Below, one piece after another: positions 1-5,462 of a stretch of 6,335 nucleotides of DNA. The notes beneath the pieces are model-generated. The model had not been told where the DNA came from, did not search any database, and saw nothing but the letters and a program-made list of their open reading frames with translations. A program made the translations under genes and the position numbers. Location of the stretch: the NCBI GenBank assembly GCA_030624545.1, contig JAUXJX010000129.1, positions 1 through 6,335 on the forward strand, written 5' to 3'. How positions within the stretch are numbered: the first letter of the stretch is position 1; each line of letters starts with the position of its first letter. Source of the DNA: Bacteroidota bacterium. GTDB lineage: Bacteria; Zhuqueibacterota; JdFR-76; DREG01.

Positions 1-238
1 CTAAGGAGACCAGATGAATGCTAGCATTGGCCCGCAGCCGGTTGTTAAGATTCGCTGCAAGTTTCTTGGAGAAGCTCTGGTGAATGTTCTCCAAGATTTT
101 GCGGGAACTTCGTTTTAGCCGGTCCGGATTGCGAAAATCGTAGTCTCGGACACTTCGATCTGTTGCTGTTTTGATGCTGTCCTCACCGGCGTCGGCGGGC
201 ATGGAATCCAGCTCTTCCTGGATCAGGTTTTCCGTCAA
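1..238 (-). CDS. fliM: Flagellar motor switch protein FliM, N-terminal part (runs off left edge)
   Basis: FliM is the C-ring switch protein that binds phosphorylated CheY through its N-terminus and sets rotation direction. Only the first 79 residues are in the window. Residues 30-47 read VRDYDFRNPDRLKRSSRK, the classic 'v-YDFr-PdR' segment. It is followed by the 'LenIHqsFskkLaanLnnrLRa' helix region that opens the FliM middle domain. The N-terminal peptide LIQEELDSMP (5-14) lies where the CheY-binding LSQ-EIDALL motif belongs, but it is a degenerate version. I chose the TTG start because AAGGAG (245-250) precedes it by 6 nt and no earlier in-frame ATG or GTG lies downstream of the predicted transcription start. 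An internal ATG at residue 13 would remove the CheY-binding peptide and has no comparable ribosome site. A sigma-54 promoter lies about 40 bp upstream. The family call is firm; the 3' part is missing only because the window ends. Confidence 0.93.
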   Translation of the reverse strand, partial: MTENLIQEELDSMPADAGEDSIKTATDRSVRDYDFRNPDRLKRSSRKILENIHQSFSKKLAANLNNRLRANASIHLVSL

Positions 239-244
239 AGGCTG

Positions 245-250
245 CTCCTT
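245..250 (-). promoter_or_regulatory. Shine-Dalgarno of fliM, fixes the TTG start
   Basis: On the minus strand AAGGAG sits 6 nt before a TTG codon (238-236) that opens the FliM reading frame. It is the strongest ribosome-binding site in the window. It decides for the TTG over the internal ATG at residue 13. Confidence 0.82.
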
Positions 251-277
251 GTGGCTAAGATGGTTCTCTAGTCTTTT

Positions 278-293
278 TGCAATACATATGCCA
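278..293 (-). promoter_or_regulatory. Sigma-54 (RpoN) -24/-12 promoter upstream of fliM
   Basis: The minus strand reads TGGCATATGTATTGCA. This has the invariant GG at -25/-24 and GC at -13/-12 with exactly 10 bases between them, and matches the TGGCA...TTGCA consensus closely. Placing C279 at -12 puts the transcription start near base 267 (an A), giving a 5' leader of about 29 nt ending at the fliM start, with the Shine-Dalgarno inside it. Sigma-54 control of flagellar genes with an activating ATPase (FlrC, FleQ or FlgR type) is well established in proteobacteria. The position in front of a flagellar gene makes chance unlikely. No activator gene is in the window. Confidence 0.85.
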
Positions 294-413
294 GACGAAT
301 CCCACAGTACGTCGAGGAAACAACCCTATTATTATCAACTGGTTAGAGAAAGCAAGAAAGGGGTTTGGCGGCAAGGATTACACGTGAAAGGAAATTCTTA
401 CCATGTCTCCATG

Positions 414-426
414 GGCAAGCTTTGCC
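414..426. repeat. Short inverted repeat GGCAA-3-TTGCC
   Basis: Perfect 5-bp arms, GGCAA and TTGCC, flank the 3-nt centre GCT. The centre lies roughly 150 bp upstream of the predicted fliM start of transcription, a usual distance for an enhancer-binding activator of sigma-54. The half-sites do not match an activator consensus I can name, so an operator role is only a possibility. Confidence 0.35.
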
Positions 427-512
427 GTAGCGGTGGAGTCGGGAAGAAAATAGCTTTTAAGGTGGCATGGAGCAAAGGCAAACTTTTTTGGGGCAGCTTA
501 TTTGACGGAAAG

Positions 513-537
513 CTGAAGGCGTCTCAAAATCCTTCAG
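513..537. repeat. Inverted repeat CTGAAGG-11-CCTTCAG
   Basis: Perfect 7-bp arms (513-519 and 531-537) are separated by 11 nt. It is the longest perfect stem in this spacer. No T-run follows on the minus strand, so it is not a standard terminator for the upstream kinase gene. It could be an mRNA 3'-end structure, a protein site, or part of a repeat element. Confidence 0.45.
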
Positions 538-673
538 GAACAGCTCTAACAACGGCTAATGAGATTAGATTGCATACCCGGCGTCTCGGTCCCGCGGGGA
601 ACTTTTTTACTTTTAAGTTGAAAATACTGGCCATACATCAGTCCAGGTACGCATTAGTCGGATGAGCCATATT

Positions 674-1840
674 TTATTCAAGGCTTGTCCCGATTCCCGG
701 CCGAATTAGACTCAAGGGATTTTGACGCCGAATTGTGAGGCATGCGCTTGTATGCTGGTTGGGGATGCTTTCTATTGTTAACAGGCCGCCGTGTAATTCG
801 GCAAGGCCTTTCGCAATGATAAGTCCTAAGCCTGAGCCTTGCTGCTCGTAAATTTCACGCTCGAATTGCATGTATGCCCCTAGTTTGGTGGTCTGTGCTG
901 CTGTCATTCCGCGCCCGTGGTCAGTGATATTGAGCCTAAACACATCTTCGCTGGCGATTGTTTTTACGCGAACCGGTGTTCCAGCTCGAGAAAATTTGAA
1001 TGCATTATCAATAAGCTCCACCACAATCGTCCTCAAATTTTCCTCTGTGATATTAACAGTTAAATCTTGATCTTCAATCTCCAAAAGCAGATCTTGCTCT
1101 CTCTCTGCCGCTTCGGCTTTGTCTGTTAAAACTTCTCTGATCATCCCGCCTGGACCGGCAATGTGGATAGTCTGCAGAGCCTTCACTTTTTCCGAATCCG
1201 TCGCAATAATCTTAATTTGCGCAAACTTTAAATAATTTTCTATAAGCCTGTCAAGACGGATTGAGGAATCATGTATATTCTTGGCCATTTCAATAATTTT
1301 GTCCGGTTCCAACTCGGCGCCACACTCCATTATCAGTTCCGAGCAACCTTGAATCGAAGTGAGTGGTGTTCGAAGTTCATGAGGCATCGTGTATATGATA
1401 TTTTGTCTGAGTTCATCGAGTTTTTTTTCAGAATGTTGATCTAGATCCGCCTTCTTCTTAAGCCGCGTATTGATGGCGGCAATAATTTCAGAGGCCGAAA
1501 AGGGTTTTGTGAGATAATCATCGGCTCCAAGTTCCATTCCTTCCCGCATATTGAGCTTTTCCGCCCTGCCTGTCAGAAAAATGAATGGGATCATCGCCGT
1601 TGCAGGATTTTCACGGACATTCTTCAAAACGCCAAAACCGTCGAGTCCCGGCATCATGATGTCGCAAACAATCAAATCGGGTAAGGATGGCTGCGTCAAC
1701 ATCTCCAGGGCTTCTTGACCGCTGCTGGAAAAATACATCTCCCACTGGTCCCGCATGTCGTCAAGGTTGCGACGCAAGCCATTAAGCACATGTGGGTCGT
1801 CGTCCACAAAAAGGATTTTATTAGCTTTTTGTCCTTTCAT
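674..1840 (-). CDS. Receiver-histidine kinase (REC-HisKA-HATPase), soluble
   Basis: A 388-residue cytoplasmic hybrid with its receiver at the N-terminus and no sensor or membrane segment. The REC domain (about 7-128) has the acidic pocket D13/D14, phospho-acceptor D60 in VCDIMMPG, T90 and K112 in LTKPF. The HisKA H-box is MPHELRTPLTSIQG with H154 as phosphorylation site. The ATPase domain (about 230-372) has the N-box ELIDNAFKFS (N279), the G1 box DHGRGM (D307, G309, G311), F326 and the G2 box QGSGLGL. All catalytic residues are present, so the kinase should be active and gated by its own receiver. The start ATG lies inside the end of the HDOD gene (20-bp overlap), 9 nt after GGGGAG. Translation is therefore probably coupled. 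It is the last gene of the cassette. The input kinase and the output partner are unknown. Confidence 0.93.
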   Translation of the reverse strand: MKGQKANKILFVDDDPHVLNGLRRNLDDMRDQWEMYFSSSGQEALEMLTQPSLPDLIVCDIMMPGLDGFGVLKNVRENPATAMIPFIFLTGRAEKLNMREGMELGADDYLTKPFSASEIIAAINTRLKKKADLDQHSEKKLDELRQNIIYTMPHELRTPLTSIQGCSELIMECGAELEPDKIIEMAKNIHDSSIRLDRLIENYLKFAQIKIIATDSEKVKALQTIHIAGPGGMIREVLTDKAEAAEREQDLLLEIEDQDLTVNITEENLRTIVVELIDNAFKFSRAGTPVRVKTIASEDVFRLNITDHGRGMTAAQTTKLGAYMQFEREIYEQQGSGLGLIIAKGLAELHGGLLTIESIPNQHTSACLTIRRQNPLSLIRPGIGTSLE

Positions 1841-3038
1841 TTCCAGAAACTCCCCTTGATAGCTCTCGCCAGGCTGAAAGGCGGTCTATCACATGAAGTT
1901 GAGTTAGATAATCTAAATCAAGATTGGAACTGGAATCCGATTTTTCGGCTTCTCCATTTTCATGTTCCAAACCATTGGCAGCATGTACCGCGGCCAACGG
2001 GCCAAACCTGTAATCCGGTGTAGAATGGGGCGTGTGGTGGAGAGCAACCGCCTCAATAATTGGATCGGGCAGCCCCCAAATTCCCAGTAGAGCCGCTCCT
2101 ATCTCTGCATGGGTAGCTCCAAAAGTTTTCCGTTCCGCTTCTGTAAGCCCAATCCCATCACTCGCCATGAGTCCAAGAGCAGATTCATATTGTTCGGAGA
2201 GAGCCGTGGCAAGTAACAGCTTGCCGCAATCATGAAGCAATCCTGCCAGGTGAGAATGATCGATTTGTTGCTTTTCCAGCCTTTCTTCTGTAGCAATTGC
2301 TTTAGCCAGTGTGCCAATTTCTATACTGTGCCAAGTGAAATCATCAATCGAGAAAGCCTTTAACTTATTCTGACCGAATTGGGAAAATGCCTGAACCGAA
2401 AAAACCAGGGCTACAATTGTATCTAAACCTATAAACATTGCCGCACTGGCTGGAGTGGCAACATGACGGGGAAGCCCAAAATAGGAGGAATTAACCAATT
2501 TAAGAATCTTTGCGGTCATGCCGACATCTCCTGAGATGATTTCTCCCACCTTCTTGATCGATGCGTCCTCAGACTGAAGCTCCTTCGTCAACTCAAAGTA
2601 CAGGGATGGCAGACTCGGGAGTGACTCTATCTGTGAAACAATGCGGTTGATCGCTTCAGTCGCAACCACTCCCCGCAGTGCACAGGAACGCGCTACGGTC
2701 GCCTTCAACTCCTCTGCATCGCACGGTTTGGAGAGATATTGATGTGCGGGGCCCACCATTCGGATGATGTCTTCCTGCTTTGCCTGGCCGGACAGGACAA
2801 AGCGGATTATGTCGGGGTGTCTCTCCTGTATTGCTCTCAGGAGCTGCTCGCCGGTCATGCCAGGCATGCGGAGGTCACACACGACGACGTCGAAGGAATC
2901 AGTATCCAAGATCTTCAGTGCTTCTTCACCGCTGGTTACAAAACGCATGCTCCATTCATGATCCATATCGAACAGCATCCGCTGTAATCCTTTAAGCACA
3001 TGTTCCTCGTCGTCTACAAAAAGGATTCGTGTTTTCAT
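1821..3038 (-). CDS. Response regulator with HDOD output domain (REC-HDOD)
   Basis: A 405-residue soluble protein. The receiver (about 1-120) has D9/D10, phospho-acceptor D55 in VCDLRMPG, S83 and K104 in LSKPC. The HDOD domain follows (about 130-345). It opens with the typical IESLPSLPSLYFEL segment, then has ISGDVGMTAKILKLVNSSYF, GLLHDCGKLLL (H269, D270), ATHAEIGAALLGIWGLP (H310) and a late ALHHTP (H334, H335). HDOD proteins are signalling scaffolds related to HD phosphohydrolases, and most have no shown enzyme activity. Here many HD-type histidines remain, so activity cannot be excluded. The C-terminal 60 residues (acidic and Ser-rich, then a helix) match nothing I recognise. The start ATG overlaps the stop of the upstream kinase as ATGA. 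Phosphotransfer from one of the two flanking kinases is the natural inference. Confidence 0.92.
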   Translation of the reverse strand: MKTRILFVDDEEHVLKGLQRMLFDMDHEWSMRFVTSGEEALKILDTDSFDVVVCDLRMPGMTGEQLLRAIQERHPDIIRFVLSGQAKQEDIIRMVGPAHQYLSKPCDAEELKATVARSCALRGVVATEAINRIVSQIESLPSLPSLYFELTKELQSEDASIKKVGEIISGDVGMTAKILKLVNSSYFGLPRHVATPASAAMFIGLDTIVALVFSVQAFSQFGQNKLKAFSIDDFTWHSIEIGTLAKAIATEERLEKQQIDHSHLAGLLHDCGKLLLATALSEQYESALGLMASDGIGLTEAERKTFGATHAEIGAALLGIWGLPDPIIEAVALHHTPHSTPDYRFGPLAAVHAANGLEHENGEAEKSDSSSNLDLDYLTQLHVIDRLSAWRELSRGVSGNERTKS

Positions 3039-4645
3039 AGGGTCTCTGTCTGGTCAGATAATTGGCCGTTAATGGGAAGGCTAATTATGAACGTCGTGCC
3101 TTTGCCTATGTCTGTGTCAAAGCTGATGCTGCCACCGTGTTTCTGGGTAACGACAGAATGAGCGATTGCCAGCCCCTGGCCTGTACCGCTTCCCACCTCC
3201 TTTGTGGTGAAGAATGGATCGAATATTCTTCCCCTTGCACTTTCGGGAATTCCTGTGCCTGTATCGCAAATGCGTATTTCCGCGTAATCGTTCATCTGCC
3301 GGGTACTGATCGTGATGGTTCCTTTGCCTGTGTTTCCGTTATCCGCAAAGTCTGATATAGCATGGGCAGCATTGACAATCATGTTTAGGATCGCTTGATT
3401 GAATTCCCCTACATGACACGGAACCTGCCGCAGACTAGAGTCAAAATCGGTCACCATATCTGCCACATACTTCCACTCATTTCGCGCAACCGTTATTGTG
3501 GTTTCGATGGCTTTATTAAGGTCAATCAAAGTCTTCTCTTCCCCAGCGGGATGGGAAAATTCTTTCATCGCACGGACAATTGTGGAAATTCGACTAATGC
3601 CATCCTGGGATTCTTCTAGAGCCTTTGGAATTTCTTCACAAAGGAAATTTATCCTCGATTCCTCGACTGCGGCATCCACTCGCTGGATTGAGTCCTTCGA
3701 TAGGTCTCCTTCCTTAGCTTCAACCAGTAGATTTTCATAACTGTTCAGCAGCTTTTTTAATTTTTCAAAAGCAGTCTGCAGAAAGTAGGTGTTGTCGCCG
3801 ACGAACTGTGTCGGTGTGTTTATCTCGTGTGCGATACCGGCGGCCAATTGTCCGATCGACTCTAGCTTTTGAGCTTGGACTAGCTGACTCTCCAAGGTTT
3901 TGCGCTCGGTGGTTTCAATCCCTAGGAAATAGTAAACGCTATGGTTGGCCTTATGAGTACTGATAGGATTGACTGTCAAATTCAAAAAACCAACCTTGCC
4001 ATCTGTGCGAGTGAATCGGACGTCATCCAAGTGCGTTGGTTCATCTTTGCCCCGGCAGCCCGAGATACACCCTAAAATTAAGTCCCAGTCCCATTGAATA
4101 CCGCATTCAAGAAATGGTTTTCCGAGAACGTCGATTGGCCGAATACCAAAAATTTCCTCTGCGGTGCTGTTCCAACGGGTTATGCAGTTCTCTTCATCCA
4201 TTGCTATCAATATTGACAAGATTGAAGCAAACAATTGCTCGGTTTGCGCCTTTTCCTTTTCCAGTTGATGTTGTCGCTTAATTGTTCGTTCACCGACCCT
4301 CAACCGTGCCAGGAGTTCCGCCTTGTTAAAGGGTTTGCTTATATAATCGTCGGCCCCTGCACCCAGAGCGGCGCTGATATCCTCTTCGCCTCGTTTGACG
4401 GTTAAAAAAATGACATAGGTGCGGCTATTTTCGTGCTTTGCTCTGAGGTTGCGGCAGACTTCGAATCCACTCATGTGCGGCATCATCCAGTCGAGGATGA
4501 CTAATTTCGGGGGGTCATCACGTTGAAGTGCCTGCCAGGCTTCCTTGCCGTCGCGAGTCACCGCAACATCATATCCAGCCTTCTGCAGGGTGATCTGTAG
4601 TATGTCCGCAGTAGTTGGATCATCTTCAGCAATTAGAACCTTCAT
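3035..4645 (-). CDS. Receiver-PAS-histidine kinase (REC-PAS-HisKA-HATPase), soluble
   Basis: A 536-residue cytoplasmic hybrid kinase. The REC domain (about 1-118) has E7/D8, phospho-acceptor D52 in [13 protein letters not shown]82 and K104 in ISKPF. A short coiled linker (119-137) leads to a PAS domain (about 138-248) with [19 protein letters not shown] and a closing [10 protein letters not shown]. The H-box [18 protein letters not shown] carries H273. It is followed by an extended helical stretch (290-360) seen in this kinase subtype. The ATPase domain (about 375-526) has N-box N421/N425, G1 D461/G463/G465, F-box FDPFFTTKE and G2 box [11 protein letters not shown]. The start ATG is preceded by AAGGGG (4655-4660) at a 9-nt spacing. 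As first gene of the three-gene cassette it is the likely entry point. The PAS ligand is unknown; no heme- or flavin-binding signature was identified. The PAS has four cysteines (154, 181, 193, 197). Confidence 0.93.
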   Translation of the reverse strand: MKVLIAEDDPTTADILQITLQKAGYDVAVTRDGKEAWQALQRDDPPKLVILDWMMPHMSGFEVCRNLRAKHENSRTYVIFLTVKRGEEDISAALGAGADDYISKPFNKAELLARLRVGERTIKRQHQLEKEKAQTEQLFASILSILIAMDEENCITRWNSTAEEIFGIRPIDVLGKPFLECGIQWDWDLILGCISGCRGKDEPTHLDDVRFTRTDGKVGFLNLTVNPISTHKANHSVYYFLGIETTERKTLESQLVQAQKLESIGQLAAGIAHEINTPTQFVGDNTYFLQTAFEKLKKLLNSYENLLVEAKEGDLSKDSIQRVDAAVEESRINFLCEEIPKALEESQDGISRISTIVRAMKEFSHPAGEEKTLIDLNKAIETTITVARNEWKYVADMVTDFDSSLRQVPCHVGEFNQAILNMIVNAAHAISDFADNGNTGKGTITISTRQMNDYAEIRICDTGTGIPESARGRIFDPFFTTKEVGSGTGQGLAIAHSVVTQKHGGSISFDTDIGKGTTFIISLPINGQLSDQTETL

Positions 4646-4809
4646 TCCTTATGTCCCCTTATTATTTTCATTTCAAATAACTTCGGATTCCTGTTCTATG
4701 TTCGGTCAGAAATCAGATAATAGAAAGTCTTTCCTGACAAAATGATGTATATGACACAAACACACGATCCCAGGGAGGTCGTCCGGAATATGTCCCCGGG
4801 CTGATTCGA

Positions 4810-4823
4810 GACAATTATTTGTC
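4810..4823. repeat. Inverted repeat GACAA-4-TTGTC
   Basis: Perfect 5-bp arms around TTAT lie just downstream (minus strand) of the G-rich tract and about 165 bp upstream of the REC-PAS-kinase start. The size and symmetry fit a regulator site, but the AT-rich composition makes chance possible and no regulator is assigned. Confidence 0.3.
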
Positions 4824-4828
4824 CTTTA

Positions 4829-4865
4829 CCCCCTATCGCACATCCCATCATCCCTATATCTCCCC
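4829..4865 (-). other. G-rich tract with possible G-quadruplex potential
   Basis: Read on the minus (coding) strand, four G-runs of 4, 3, 3 and 5 bases are separated by 7, 5 and 10 bases. The first two loops fit the usual 1-7 rule and the last is long, so folding would be modest. The tract lies in the spacer upstream of the signalling cassette and would be in the RNA if fliL transcripts read through. That it folds or regulates is inference. Confidence 0.35.
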
Positions 4866-4951
4866 AAATTCAGGAGTGTTCAGATTTCCCGTTTCGCAGC
4901 CAAACGTAGGTCACGAATTTTCATGTGATTTTTTTGTGATACGGAGAGCCG

Positions 4952-5455
4952 TCACTGAAGAATGAAGGTCTCAAAGTATACATTCATCAGCTCCTCGGTT
5001 GCCAACATCTCCTTAACATGGCCCAAGATCTCCGTTCTCAGTATGTCTTTGTCCTTGCTGTCATCCAATTGTTCGATTGTGCGGTCGGAAAGAAGGGAAA
5101 TGAGGTAATCGCGGATTAGAATTTCTCGCTTCTCAATATCCTTCACAACTTGGTCCGATTCGCATTCGAAGCCTACACTCATGCTAAGAAATCGTGCGCC
5201 CTTGGTGGCTTTCGGATTTACTATTACATCCTCCATGAGAAACATTTCGCCGACCGCCGCCGGTGGCGACTGCCTCGTACTTTCGTCCCGTATCTCCTCC
5301 ATGGCAGGATTCATCTTTGGCTTGAAAAACTTGGCCACCACAACATAGGAAACCACCAACTGCACCGCAAACAACGGGATCCAGATGATGATCATTTTTT
5401 TCATCGTCATCCCGGGCTTGGCTTCTGTTTCGACTTTCTCTTTAGCTTCCGCCAT
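4952..5455 (-). CDS. fliL: Flagellar basal body-associated protein FliL
   Basis: FliL is a single-pass inner-membrane protein that surrounds or contacts the MotAB stator and supports torque. This 167-residue protein has a charged N-terminal cytoplasmic tail (1-20) and one membrane helix (about 21-41, IIIWIPLFAVQLVVSYVVVA). The periplasmic domain carries the family pattern: MEDVIVNPKATKGARFLSMSVGFE (split over about 75-98), then DIEKREILIRDYLISLLSDRT and a C-terminal EELMNVYFETFILQ, matching the conserved 'v--Vyft-FviQ' ending. Length is normal for the family. It starts 7 bp after the motB stop, behind GAGAAAAAA, so the ribosome site is weak and coupling to motB is likely. A run of seven A ends in the start codon. 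The neighbours motA and motB upstream and fliM further downstream fit the identification. Confidence 0.93.
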   Translation of the reverse strand: MAEAKEKVETEAKPGMTMKKMIIIWIPLFAVQLVVSYVVVAKFFKPKMNPAMEEIRDESTRQSPPAAVGEMFLMEDVIVNPKATKGARFLSMSVGFECESDQVVKDIEKREILIRDYLISLLSDRTIEQLDDSKDKDILRTEILGHVKEMLATEELMNVYFETFILQ

Positions 5456-5462
5456 TTTTTTC

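Larger units (their letters stand above)
294..673. other. Non-coding spacer between the REC-kinase gene and the fliM promoter
   Basis: About 380 bases without a gene I can support. The plus strand has an open frame through most of it (171-665), but it starts inside fliM, crosses the fliM promoter and has no ribosome-binding site or recognisable domain, so I do not call it. Inverted repeats occur at 414-426 and 513-537. The 8-mer GGCGTCTC is present twice (518-525 and 580-587). A weak GC hairpin at 588-602 is followed on the plus strand by six T. On the minus strand no convincing intrinsic terminator follows the kinase stop at 674. The stretch may hold activator sites for the sigma-54 promoter, or a short interspersed repeat. 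Neither can be proved from one copy. Confidence 0.5.
4646..4951. other. Spacer between fliL and the signalling cassette
   Basis: About 300 bp without a supported gene. On the minus strand it holds a G-rich tract (4865-4829), an inverted repeat GACAA-4-TTGTC (4810-4823), and two copies of TATGTCCCC (plus strand, 4650-4658 and 4789-4797), the first overlapping the Shine-Dalgarno of the kinase gene. No GG-N10-GC sigma-54 site was found and no -35/-10 pair is convincing. A bulged hairpin covers the fliL stop (4936-4955), but on the minus strand it is followed by A rather than T, so it is not an intrinsic terminator. The longest minus-strand ATG frame noted by eye is 14 codons and has no ribosome site. 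A promoter for the cassette is likely here given the gap, but I cannot place it. Confidence 0.5.

Noticed and set aside
588..608. Plus-strand hairpin followed by six T, terminator-like
   Set aside because: The stem is only 4 bp plus one pair after a mismatch, and no supported plus-strand gene needs it.
171..665. 164-codon open frame on the plus strand
   Set aside because: It begins inside fliM, runs across the fliM sigma-54 promoter and ribosome site, lacks a Shine-Dalgarno at any in-frame ATG and shows no domain pattern. Kept only as a question about the spacer.
870..1070. Plus-strand frame inside the REC-kinase gene
   Set aside because: Antisense shadow of a well-conserved kinase catalytic domain.
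4695..4745. Sigma-70-like TTGTCA with TATTAT before the first kinase gene
   Set aside because: The spacing is about 12 bp, far from 16-18, and no better -10 lies at the right distance.
4808..4830. Sigma-28-like promoter on the minus strand (TAAAGGAC, 11-nt spacer, TCGAATCA)
   Set aside because: About half of the -10 positions mismatch GCCGATAA, so it is not distinguishable from chance.
4879..4923. 14-codon minus-strand ORF after fliL (MKIRDLRLAAKREI)
   Set aside because: Too short, no ribosome-binding site and no recognised family.
4936..4955. Bulged 7-bp hairpin at the fliL stop codon as terminator
   Set aside because: On the minus strand the hairpin is followed by A7, not T; the T-run is on the wrong side and strand.
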